NCBI GenBank assembly: GCA_905236615.1
Contig: CAJORC010000046.1
Coordinates: forward strand, 1 to 20,427
Reading direction: 5' to 3'
Source of the DNA: an uncultured Lachnospiraceae bacterium
Lineage (GTDB): Bacteria; Bacillota; Clostridia; Lachnospirales; Lachnospiraceae
DNA: 20,427 bases
The translations under genes and the position numbers were made by a program. The notes beneath the pieces were generated by a model. That model saw only the letters and a list, made by a program, of their open reading frames with translations, was not told where the DNA came from and did not search any database. Of the stretch, positions 7,664-15,609 are shown piece after piece; position 1 is the stretch's first letter; every line of letters starts with the position of its first letter.

Positions 7664-8572
7664 ATGCCGATAAAAGTACAGAGTAACCTTCCGGCCAAAG
7701 AACAGTTGGAAAATGAAAATATATTCGTTATGGACGAGCTCCGTTCGCTTCATCAGGATATTCGTCCGCTGCAGATAGTTATATTGAATCTGATGCCGCT
7801 TAAGGAAGATACGGAACTGCAGCTTTTGCGCTGCCTTTCGAATACACCGCTGCAGATCGATGTGACATTTTTGATGGTCAAGAGTCATAAGGCGTCAAAT
7901 ACTTCTGCAAATCATCTGAATACATTTTATGTGACATTTGAAGAGATAAAAGACCATAAATATGACGGAATGATAATAACCGGCGCTCCGGTGGAAAAAA
8001 TGGAGTATGCAGAGGTTGATTACTGGGAAGAGCTTTGCGGTATCTTTGAATGGACAAAGAGCCATGTTACCAGCACAATGCATATATGCTGGGGCTCTCA
8101 GGCAGCACTCTATTATCATTACGGACTGCCGAAGCGCATGCTCAAAGAGAAGCTTTCGGGAATATATTCAAACAGGATACTAAAGAGAAAAGTGCCGCTT
8201 GTAAGAGGCACGGATGACGTTTTCTATGCTCCTCACAGCCGTTATACCGAGGTTTCTTCAGCTGATATCCATTCATGCGAAGAACTGGAAATAATTGCGG
8301 AGTCTGATGAGGCAGGAGTTTTTCTCTGCATGACAAAGAACGGGAAGCAGATATTTATCATGGGACACCCGGAATATGACAGGATCACTCTTGACAACGA
8401 ATACAGGCGTGACCTCGGAAAAGGCATAAATCCTGCCATACCGAAGAACTACTACCCGAATGACGATCCGTCGGAAACTCCGCTGCTTTCGTGGAGGAGC
8501 CATTCAAATATTATATATACCAATTGGCTGAATTACTACGTTTATCAGGAAACACCTTATAAACTGGACTAA
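7664..8572 (+). CDS. metA: Homoserine O-acyltransferase, predicted O-acetyltransferase (MetA family)
   Basis: A 302-aa cytoplasmic enzyme that activates the hydroxyl of L-homoserine for methionine synthesis. The glutamine-amidotransferase-like fold carries the catalytic triad at the same numbers as in E. coli MetA: C142 in HICWGSQ, then H235 and E237 in GHPEYD. At position 111 (GAPVEKMEY) it has Glu where E. coli MetA has Gly. In this family Glu111 is associated with acetyl-CoA and Gly111 with succinyl-CoA, so O-acetylhomoserine is the predicted product despite the common succinyltransferase label. The start at 7664 follows GGGAGG; the open frame reaches upstream to 7598 but has no ribosome site there. 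It is a single-gene unit with its own terminator. metH, a later step of the same pathway, lies about 4.4 kb downstream. Confidence 0.96.
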   Translation: MPIKVQSNLPAKEQLENENIFVMDELRSLHQDIRPLQIVILNLMPLKEDTELQLLRCLSNTPLQIDVTFLMVKSHKASNTSANHLNTFYVTFEEIKDHKYDGMIITGAPVEKMEYAEVDYWEELCGIFEWTKSHVTSTMHICWGSQAALYYHYGLPKRMLKEKLSGIYSNRILKRKVPLVRGTDDVFYAPHSRYTEVSSADIHSCEELEIIAESDEAGVFLCMTKNGKQIFIMGHPEYDRITLDNEYRRDLGKGINPAIPKNYYPNDDPSETPLLSWRSHSNIIYTNWLNYYVYQETPYKLD

Positions 8573-8580
8573 TAATAAGG

Positions 8581-8605
8581 GCGGAACCGGAAAGGTTCCG
8601 CTTTT
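8581..8605 (+). terminator. Rho-independent terminator of metA
   Basis: A perfect 8-bp GC-rich stem (GCGGAACC 8581-8588 with GGTTCCGC 8594-8601) has a 5-nt loop and is followed by TTTT. The short T tract also forms the start of the -35 of the next promoter, so the terminator and promoter abut. Confidence 0.85.
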
Positions 8606-8630
8606 CATATATTGGCCTTTATGGTAAAAT
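8602..8630 (+). promoter_or_regulatory. Extended -10 promoter of the arginase-fold/PBP gene run
   Basis: TTTTCA (8602-8607), a 17-nt spacer and TAAAAT (8625-8630) preceded by TGG (8622-8624) form an extended -10 promoter. The expected start point is about 8636-8641, at or just before the ATG at 8641. No Shine-Dalgarno sequence precedes that ATG. Together these suggest a leaderless or near-leaderless transcript. Confidence 0.6.
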
Positions 8631-8640
8631 CATCTTAACT

Positions 8641-9324
8641 ATGGGTAATTTAGTATTTAATTTTACAGGATTGTATAAAGAGATGAACCTGGAGTTGCCG
8701 GAAACAAAAATTCTTGATTTCACGAAGCTTGCAGGTTCCGAATTATATGTGGACGAAAATGCGGAAAGAGAGATCACCGGTGAGATAAGGAAATACGGAT
8801 CGGCCGGTATACATTTTCTGGATAACGGTAATTACCATTATGTAACCAGACTTTTTCTGCATGAGATCAATGAACCTTTTGACCTCATCTATTTCGATAA
8901 TCACAGTGATGATCAGCCGCCTGCATTTGAAGGTTTGAAATCCTGCGGCTCGTGGGTTCTCGATGCGGAGAATGAGATAAGTGAGATGAGATCAGTCACA
9001 TGGATAGACGGAAAAGGCGATATTCATGAGAAGGGCTGCAGACAGAAGGACAGGGCAGTTTATATTTCCCTTGATAAAGATGTTTTCATGAAAAGCATAG
9101 CCCCGACAAACTGGGATCAGGGTGAGCTTGATCTGGAAGATTTTACTGAACGGCTGGAGGAACTCGTTAAAGACAGAAGAATTGCCGGAATCGATATATG
9201 CGGTGAATGTGCCGCAAAAGACGGTTTTTTCGAAAAACGGGAGCTGGAGCAGAACAGGGAAACTGATATAAAGCTGTTCAAATACTTTACTATTTTGGCG
9301 GAGAGGCATGAAAGAGATGGCTAA
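8641..9324 (+). CDS. Arginase/ureohydrolase-fold family protein
   Basis: A 227-aa cytoplasmic protein of the ureohydrolase (arginase/agmatinase/deacetylase) fold, shorter than true arginases at about 300 aa. All six positions that bind the two manganese ions in arginase have plausible counterparts: H66 (GNYHYVT), D86, H88 and D90 in FDNHSD, and D145 and D147 in SLDKD. It is therefore probably a metal-dependent hydrolase. The substrate cannot be named, because the arginine/agmatine-binding loops are not recognisable. The ATG at 8641 has no ribosome site but is preceded by a promoter placed for leaderless expression. An internal ATG at 8683 has only a weak AAAGAG and would cut into the fold's first strand region. 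Its end overlaps the next gene by 8-17 nt, so the two are translationally coupled. Confidence 0.82.
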   Translation: MGNLVFNFTGLYKEMNLELPETKILDFTKLAGSELYVDENAEREITGEIRKYGSAGIHFLDNGNYHYVTRLFLHEINEPFDLIYFDNHSDDQPPAFEGLKSCGSWVLDAENEISEMRSVTWIDGKGDIHEKGCRQKDRAVYISLDKDVFMKSIAPTNWDQGELDLEDFTERLEELVKDRRIAGIDICGECAAKDGFFEKRELEQNRETDIKLFKYFTILAERHERDG

Positions 9325-11686
9325 GAAAAGAAAAAAGAAGAAAACCTATTTAGGGACTTTCTTCAGCGTGTTTTTTAAGGCACTGCTCGTTGTGATCCTT
9401 TTGGGACTTATAGCGGCAGGTGTGATGGGATTTAATCTTTATAACAAATATTATAAGGTATTTGATAAAGAGGCAAAGGAAATAGTCGAGAACGGTTCAA
9501 GCAATGATTTCAAGAAAAACGAACCCACTTATTTTTACGACAAGGACGGAAACGTTATCGCTAAGCTAAGGGGAGACGGAGACTCGACCTATCTGACTTA
9601 TGATGGGATACCGGAAAATGCGATCAATGCTTTTATTGCTGTCGAGGACAGGACATTCTGGAAAAATCCCGGATATGATACACAGGGTATCATAAGAGTA
9701 GTTGTACGTTACCTGAAGACGCATGGCGTGGAGCAGCACGGTGCTTCTACCATAACGCAGCAGCTTGCAAGAAATGTTTATCTTTCCCAGGAAGTATCCA
9801 TGCGGAGAAAGATCAAGGAAATACTGATATCTAAATATCTGACAAAGAAATATACCAAAAAAGAGATAATGGAATACTACGTTAATGACGTGTATTTTGC
9901 AAATCAGTATTACGGACTTGAGGCGGCGGCTCAGGGATATTTCGGAAAAAAGGCATCACAGCTTTCTCTTTCGGAAACAGCTTATCTCTGCTCGATTCCG
10001 AACAGACCTGCATATTATGATCCGATCAAGTATCCTGATAATGCGCTTAAGAGACGTGACAAGATCCTTTCGGATATGCTGGAAGAGAAGATGATCAGCC
10101 AGACTGATTATGATGTTGCGGTTTCTGAGAAGATAAACTTAAAAGAGCAGACAAATACAGAGCTTAACGATTATCAGGCAACTTTTGCAATGGACTGTGC
10201 CGTAAGATACCTTATGGGTCTTGATGGTTTTGAATTCAGATATAAATTCGACAGTAACGAGGATTATAAGAATTATAAGACTCTTTATGATGAAAGTTAT
10301 GAAGAGGAGAAATCCACTCTTTACTCAAATGGTTACAAGATATACACGACTCTTGACAGTGATGCACAAAAGCTGCTGCAGAAGGCGTTGGATGAAAATC
10401 TTTCCTTTGATGATGAGATCAATTCATCAACCGGAGCCTATGCCTTTCAGGGAGCTGTGACAGCGATCGATAATGTAAACGGTAAGGTCATTGCCTTAGT
10501 CGGAGGAAGGACGGACCCGTCAGGTTCTTCATCAACCTATACACTGAACAGGGCTTATCAGAGTTATCGTCAGCCGGGTTCGAGCATAAAGCCGGTAGTC
10601 GTTTATACACCTGGACTTGAGATAGGTTATGCACCGGGCTCGATACTTGAAAATATAAATGTAAGTTCTGTCAAGAAAATGACCGCACTGCAGGCAATCT
10701 GTCAGGTGGGTGACCCCATGACACTCCGTACTGCGGTGGAAAAGAGCCAGAATGGCTGTGCATGGTCGGTTTATGCGAATATTAGTCCGAAAACGGGACT
10801 TCAGCATATTGTAGATATGGAATACCAGAATATAGTTCCTGATGATTATACGCTTGCAACTGCGCTGGGTGGATTTACCAACGGTGTTACAACCGTTGAA
10901 CAGGCGGCAGCATATGCAGCTCTTGCAAATCACGGAACATACAGGGGACAGACCTGCCTTGCGTCGCTTAAAGACAATGACGGTAATGAACTTTATGTTG
11001 AAAGCGAAAGTAAAGAGGTTTATAAACCTGAGGCAGCAGACACCATGATAGATATAATGAAGGGTGTCATAAAAAAAGGAACTGCTTCGAAAATGGGCTG
11101 GTATGATGTGAGCAGCACGGAAGCTGCCGGCAAGACCGGAACGACCAACGGATCAAAGGACGGATGGTTCTGCGGTGTGACACCTTACTACAGCGTGGCG
11201 GTATGGGTTGGATATGACTCACCGAGGGAGCTTGCGAATCTCTATGGCTCTTCATATCCTGCAGCTATTTGGAAGGATGCCATGAGTTCTTTGATAAGCG
11301 GTTATGAAGCAAAGGAATTCAGTCTGCCGAACAAAATGCCGGAAACTCCGTCGGGAGATAAGTATCTGCCGGGCAGAGAGGACACGGAAGAACTTGTAAG
11401 CGGTTATACGGTTGCAAATTACAGGGCTGACAGGGAGACTGGAGAAGCTATAAGAGCGGTAAACGGACAGATGACTTCGGTTTCACCGCTTACGGATCCG
11501 AATGCTCCCGCTACGGTAGCAGCACTCTATCAGCAGTGTCAGGGAGCACTTGCGACGATAAAAGACCTGAATTATATGGCAAAGCTTATAAATGAAACAA
11601 ATGCGGCTTATGCTACAGCGGTTTCGCAGACAGGCGTGGTAGTTCAGACACCTGCGCCGGATACGGGAACCGGGATAGTGCAGTAA
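9308..11686 (+). CDS. Class A penicillin-binding protein (PBP1A family, bifunctional)
   Basis: A 792-aa peptidoglycan synthase acting outside the cell membrane, with a Lys-rich cytoplasmic tail and one transmembrane anchor (about 22-45). The GT51 glycosyltransferase domain (about 78-250) has the catalytic E113 in AVEDRTFW and the GASTITQQLARN motif (145-156). The transpeptidase domain (about 380-665) has SSIK with nucleophile S425, SQN (480-482) and KTGT (609-612). The spacing between these motifs matches class A PBPs. An Ala/Gln/Thr-rich tail of about 80 residues follows. The start is either 9308 or 9317: GGCGGAGAGG at 9297-9306 is 4 nt from the first (counting from its GGAG) and about 10 nt from the second (MAKKRKKKK). 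The gene overlaps the arginase-fold gene and is followed after 32 nt by a small membrane protein gene. There is no PASTA or LPXTG motif. Confidence 0.95.
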   Translation: MKEMAKKRKKKKTYLGTFFSVFFKALLVVILLGLIAAGVMGFNLYNKYYKVFDKEAKEIVENGSSNDFKKNEPTYFYDKDGNVIAKLRGDGDSTYLTYDGIPENAINAFIAVEDRTFWKNPGYDTQGIIRVVVRYLKTHGVEQHGASTITQQLARNVYLSQEVSMRRKIKEILISKYLTKKYTKKEIMEYYVNDVYFANQYYGLEAAAQGYFGKKASQLSLSETAYLCSIPNRPAYYDPIKYPDNALKRRDKILSDMLEEKMISQTDYDVAVSEKINLKEQTNTELNDYQATFAMDCAVRYLMGLDGFEFRYKFDSNEDYKNYKTLYDESYEEEKSTLYSNGYKIYTTLDSDAQKLLQKALDENLSFDDEINSSTGAYAFQGAVTAIDNVNGKVIALVGGRTDPSGSSSTYTLNRAYQSYRQPGSSIKPVVVYTPGLEIGYAPGSILENINVSSVKKMTALQAICQVGDPMTLRTAVEKSQNGCAWSVYANISPKTGLQHIVDMEYQNIVPDDYTLATALGGFTNGVTTVEQAAAYAALANHGTYRGQTCLASLKDNDGNELYVESESKEVYKPEAADTMIDIMKGVIKKGTASKMGWYDVSSTEAAGKTGTTNGSKDGWFCGVTPYYSVAVWVGYDSPRELANLYGSSYPAAIWKDAMSSLISGYEAKEFSLPNKMPETPSGDKYLPGREDTEELVSGYTVANYRADRETGEAIRAVNGQMTSVSPLTDPNAPATVAALYQQCQGALATIKDLNYMAKLINETNAAYATAVSQTGVVVQTPAPDTGTGIVQ

Positions 11687-11718
11687 AGCATTGTTAAATC
11701 GGAGAATCGGAGGGGGCT

Positions 11719-12171
11719 ATGATAAAGAAGCTGAGCCGTCTTATGAGGCAGTTCATGAGAGGGAGATACGGAACAGACAGTTTTTCGAATTTCCTGATGA
11801 TCATTGCTACGGTGATGATGCTCTGTGCCTTTCTTTCAAGGAGTTTTGCGGCGTCACTGACTTTTGAAATAATTATGGCGGTATCTATCGGATACTGCCT
11901 TTTCAGAATGATGTCAAAAAACCGTTCAAAACGCTATGGTGAAAATCTCGTTTACAGAAAACATAAAACGATGATCGTAAACCGCTTTGAACGGTTGTGT
12001 GAAAATCAGAGAAAATGGTGGAAGAACCTCACAACGGATAAAGATGCGGATAATCCGTATCTGATCTGCAAGTGCCGTGGATGCAGGCAGAAGGTGCGTG
12101 TTCCCAAGGGACGCGGACGTATAAGGATCAGATGTCCTAAATGTGGTAGAGAGTTTATAAAGAGGACTTGA
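11719..12171 (+). CDS. Small membrane protein with C-terminal zinc ribbon
   Basis: A 150-aa protein of unknown role. The first part (MIKKLSRLMRQFMRGRYGTD) is strongly basic, followed by two closely spaced hydrophobic segments (about 24-41 and 47-64) that would form a membrane hairpin with both ends inside. A basic linker follows, with two Trp at 100-101. The C-terminal 35 residues hold two Cys pairs, C119-x2-C122 and C139-x2-C142, with C117 just before, around a very basic VRVPKGRGRIRIR strand. This arrangement is typical of a zinc ribbon that could bind nucleic acid or a protein partner. The start follows GGAGGGGG. The sortase gene begins 4 nt after its stop, so the two are probably co-translated. 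Similar two-helix zinc-ribbon proteins occur in Clostridia, but I know of no tested function. Confidence 0.85.
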   Translation: MIKKLSRLMRQFMRGRYGTDSFSNFLMIIATVMMLCAFLSRSFAASLTFEIIMAVSIGYCLFRMMSKNRSKRYGENLVYRKHKTMIVNRFERLCENQRKWWKNLTTDKDADNPYLICKCRGCRQKVRVPKGRGRIRIRCPKCGREFIKRT

Positions 12172-12175
12172 ATCT

Positions 12176-12985
12176 ATGGATAAGAGAGTTATTGCGAGGA
12201 TCATATGTCTGCTGGTCGCACTGGCTTCTTTCGGATACATAGGTTTCTACTATTATCAGAAAAATCACAGTGATGAGAAAAAGACAGAACTTGCAGCGAA
12301 AGGCGGATATAATTTTAAGAATGACAGCCAGCCGCTGGTGGTTGAGTCGAAAGTAGAGGATAAAAGCTCAGGGTCAACTACAGTAAAGAAACTATTTGTA
12401 TTGAAACAGTACCGTGCTCTTTATCAGAAAAATCCTAATTTTGCAGGCTGGATAAATATAGACGGGACAGACATTGATTATCCTGTCATGAAATCAAGAA
12501 GCGGAAACGGTGAATATTATTTAAATCACAATTTCAGTCAGGAAGAAGACCGTAACGGTACGCTTTTCATGGATGACGCATGTGATATCGAAAGACCGTC
12601 TGAGAACTGGATAGTTTACGGTCATAATATGAAAAGCGGAAATATGTTCGGGACGCTTGATAATTACAAATCGGAGTCGTTTTACAGAGACCACAGATAT
12701 ATAAATTTTGACACCATATATGAAACCGGAATATATGAGGTGATGTTTGCATTTCAGTCTCATGTCTATACTGAGGCTGAGATCGCATTTAAATATTATC
12801 AGTTTATAGACCCTGCTTCGGCAGCGGAGTTTAACTCGGGAATAGAGCAGATGAAAGCAGCGTCCTACTATGATACAGGAGTAGACGTTGAATACGGTGA
12901 CAGGCTGCTGATACTTTCAACCTGTGATTATGATGAAAGTAATGGGCGTTTCGTAGTAGTTGCAGTGCGAAAAGATGACCTTTGA
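12176..12985 (+). CDS. Class B sortase
   Basis: A 269-aa membrane-anchored transpeptidase that joins a sorting-signal protein to the cell wall or to another subunit. An N-terminal signal-anchor helix spans about 7-27, and a linker leads to the sortase barrel (about 75-265). Class B features are clear: FAGWINIDGTDIDYPVM, YLNHNF, YGHNMKSGNMF with catalytic H150, LSTCDYD with nucleophile C250, and NGRFVVV with R258. The start at 12176 is preceded by AGAGGA about 10 nt upstream, inside the end of the zinc-ribbon gene. No protein in the window ends in an LPXTG- or NPQTN-like signal followed by a hydrophobic segment and positive tail, so its substrate must be encoded elsewhere. The position behind a PBP and a membrane zinc-ribbon gene suggests a housekeeping surface role; this is inference. 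Confidence 0.93.
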   Translation: MDKRVIARIICLLVALASFGYIGFYYYQKNHSDEKKTELAAKGGYNFKNDSQPLVVESKVEDKSSGSTTVKKLFVLKQYRALYQKNPNFAGWINIDGTDIDYPVMKSRSGNGEYYLNHNFSQEEDRNGTLFMDDACDIERPSENWIVYGHNMKSGNMFGTLDNYKSESFYRDHRYINFDTIYETGIYEVMFAFQSHVYTEAEIAFKYYQFIDPASAAEFNSGIEQMKAASYYDTGVDVEYGDRLLILSTCDYDESNGRFVVVAVRKDDL

Positions 12986-13012
12986 ACTGGGTGCCATTTA
13001 TAGGAGGAGAGA

Positions 13013-15583
13013 ATGAAAAAGTCAGAATTTGCGGAATTTGCGGGAAAGGGGCTATTGTATCTGGATGGTGCAACAGGCTCAAACCTGCAGAAAGCGGGGA
13101 TGCCCGGCGGAGTATGTCCTGATCTCTGGATAAGTGAAAATCCTGAGAGTATTATAGAACTGCAGGAAAAGTATCTGGAAGCGGGCTCGGATATCCTGTA
13201 TTCACCGACATTTACGGCAAACAGGATAAAACTTGCCGAATTTGGAATTGAGAGCAGGCTTGAAGAACTGAACCGTACCCTTGTGGGATTGTCAAAAGAG
13301 GCAATAAGACGATACAGGGAAAAAAGCGGAAGTAACAGGAAGATACTGGTGGCCGGTGATATAACAATGACCGGCGTCCAGCTGGCTCCAAACGGCCCCA
13401 TGCAGTTCGAAGAGCTTATCGATATTTATAAAGAACAGATAAAGGCGCTTGTATCCGGCGGTGCCGATATAATCGTTGTGGAAACGATGATGAGCCTGCA
13501 GGAGACGAGGGCGGCGGTAATAGCTGCGAAAGAAACGGCAGATATTGCTGTTATTGCGACAATGACCTTTGAGTCGGATGGGAAAAGTCTTTATGGAACA
13601 GATCCGCTGACTGCTCTTATAACACTTCAGTCATTGGGAGTTGCGGCATTTGGTGCGAATTGCTCGACCGGTCCCGTTGACATGATACCAATGATAAAAA
13701 AGATGGCCGAATATGCTGATATCCCGGTGATATGTAAGCCCAATGCGGGACTTCCGGAGCTTGACAGCGAAGGAAATACGGTCTATAACGTGGATGCAGA
13801 GACATTTTCCGAGGATATGAAAAAAATAGTCGCTGCAGGAGCCGGTATAATCGGAGGCTGCTGCGGTACGACTCCGGAACATATAAAAGCCCTGCATGAA
13901 AAGACAGCTTCAATGACTAAAGCGGTTATTGAAAAGAAAGACTGTTATCTTCTGAGTTCAGAGAGAAAATGCCATGAATTTAATCTGAACGACAGATTTT
14001 TCATTGTGGGAGAAAGGATCAATCCAACCGGTAAAAAAGCACTTCAGGCAGAGCTCCGGGATGGGAAATTCGATATAGTCCGTGAATTTGCAGAAGCACA
14101 GGAAGCAAAAGGTGCGAAGGTACTTGATGTAAATGTGGGAATGAGCGGTGTTAACGAAAAGGAGCTTATGAAAAAGGCTGTCGAAGTGGTAGGAGAAACG
14201 GTCAAACTGCCGCTTTCAATCGATACAAGCCATGTGGATATCATGGAAGAAGCTCTGAGGATTTATCCCGGACGTGCACTTATGAATTCCATATCTCTTG
14301 AGAGTGCGAAATGCGATAAACTTCTTGATCTGGCAAAAAAATACGGCGCAATGTTTGTGCTTCTGCCTTTGTCGGATGCAGGAATTCCAAAGAACCTTGA
14401 TGAAAAAAAGAAGATCATTCATGAAATAATGGACAGGGCCCTGTCTAAGGGACTCAGTAAAAAAGACATCGTGGTTGACGGTCTGGTGGGAACTGTCGGT
14501 GCGGATTCGCATGCAGCAGTCGATACACTGGAGACAATACGTTATTGTCACGACGAGCTTGGACTTGCGACTACCTGTGGTCTTTCGAATATCTCATTCG
14601 GACTGCCGGAAAGATTGTATGTTAATACGGCGTTTCTTACACTTGCGATAAATGCCGGTCTTACCATGGCGATCGCAAACCCGAATCAGGAGCTTCTTGT
14701 AAATGCCGCTCTTGCAGCCGACCTTCTTCTTGATAAAAAAGATGCCGACCTTCCTTACATTGATCACATGAATGATTTTAAGGAAGAGCATGCAGGAGAG
14801 ATAACCGTTAAGGAGGAAGATATAGCCTCACTCCTTGATGCAGCGGGATCTTTGGCAAAGGCAGCCGGTAAGGATTTTTTTAAGGGGAGGAAGATACAGA
14901 AGATAAAGAAGAACACTGCGGTATCTTCCGAAAAAGATAATTCGGGCAGTGTCGATGCTGTTTTTCAGGCCGTTATTAAGGGAAAAAGAGAAACAGTAGC
15001 CGGTATAGTCAATAAAGAATTAAAAGCAGGACGCAAGGCAGACGATATACTCAATATTTCACTTCTTCCGGCGATAAATGAGGTGGGAGTACTTTTTGAT
15101 AAAAAGAAATACTTCCTGCCGCAGCTTATAGCAAGCGGTGAAACAATGAAAAATGCGGTAGAAATTCTTGAACCATACCTTGCAGAGAGCAGGGATGAAA
15201 GTCAGGAAATGCCGGTAGTGGTCATCGCTACGGTAAAGGGTGATATACATGATATCGGTAAAAACCTTGTGGTACTTATGATGAAAAACTATGGCTTTGA
15301 AGTTCATGATCTCGGAAAAGATGTGCCGAAAGAAGAGATAATCGAGGCCGCTAAAAAATACAAAGCAGACATTATAGCACTTTCAGCGCTTATGACCACA
15401 ACGATGCGTGAGATGAAAAACGTTATAGAATATGCCCGCTCGGAAGGACTTGACTGCCCTGTAATGATAGGGGGCGCAGTCATAACAAATGATTACGCCG
15501 AAGAGATAAATGCCGTGTATTCATCTGATGCCGCAGACGCAGTCCGCGTCGCACAGAAGCTTGTGGAAAAGAAAGCATCGTGA
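13013..15583 (+). CDS. metH: Cobalamin-dependent methionine synthase lacking the reactivation domain
   Basis: An 856-aa enzyme that moves a methyl group from methyl-tetrahydrofolate through cobalamin to homocysteine. The homocysteine-binding barrel (about 1-300) has the zinc ligands C217 (GANC) and C283/C284 (GGCCGT). The pterin-binding barrel (about 325-585) starts with GERINPTGK and contains DVNVGMSG and SIDTS. A helical cap (about 645-730) and the B12 domain (about 734-856) follow, with DIHDIGK supplying the axial ligand H746. The C-terminal AdoMet-binding reactivation domain of the approximately 1200-aa E. coli MetH is absent. Such short forms occur in other bacteria and need a separate reactivating partner, none of which is visible here. 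Start: ATG behind AGGAGG. It begins 27 nt after sortase and ends 26 nt before the ilvB-type gene, with no terminator between. Confidence 0.95.
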   Translation: MKKSEFAEFAGKGLLYLDGATGSNLQKAGMPGGVCPDLWISENPESIIELQEKYLEAGSDILYSPTFTANRIKLAEFGIESRLEELNRTLVGLSKEAIRRYREKSGSNRKILVAGDITMTGVQLAPNGPMQFEELIDIYKEQIKALVSGGADIIVVETMMSLQETRAAVIAAKETADIAVIATMTFESDGKSLYGTDPLTALITLQSLGVAAFGANCSTGPVDMIPMIKKMAEYADIPVICKPNAGLPELDSEGNTVYNVDAETFSEDMKKIVAAGAGIIGGCCGTTPEHIKALHEKTASMTKAVIEKKDCYLLSSERKCHEFNLNDRFFIVGERINPTGKKALQAELRDGKFDIVREFAEAQEAKGAKVLDVNVGMSGVNEKELMKKAVEVVGETVKLPLSIDTSHVDIMEEALRIYPGRALMNSISLESAKCDKLLDLAKKYGAMFVLLPLSDAGIPKNLDEKKKIIHEIMDRALSKGLSKKDIVVDGLVGTVGADSHAAVDTLETIRYCHDELGLATTCGLSNISFGLPERLYVNTAFLTLAINAGLTMAIANPNQELLVNAALAADLLLDKKDADLPYIDHMNDFKEEHAGEITVKEEDIASLLDAAGSLAKAAGKDFFKGRKIQKIKKNTAVSSEKDNSGSVDAVFQAVIKGKRETVAGIVNKELKAGRKADDILNISLLPAINEVGVLFDKKKYFLPQLIASGETMKNAVEILEPYLAESRDESQEMPVVVIATVKGDIHDIGKNLVVLMMKNYGFEVHDLGKDVPKEEIIEAAKKYKADIIALSALMTTTMREMKNVIEYARSEGLDCPVMIGGAVITNDYAEEINAVYSSDAADAVRVAQKLVEKKAS

Positions 15584-15609
15584 CGTTATAAAGCCAAAGG
15601 AGAGAGAAA

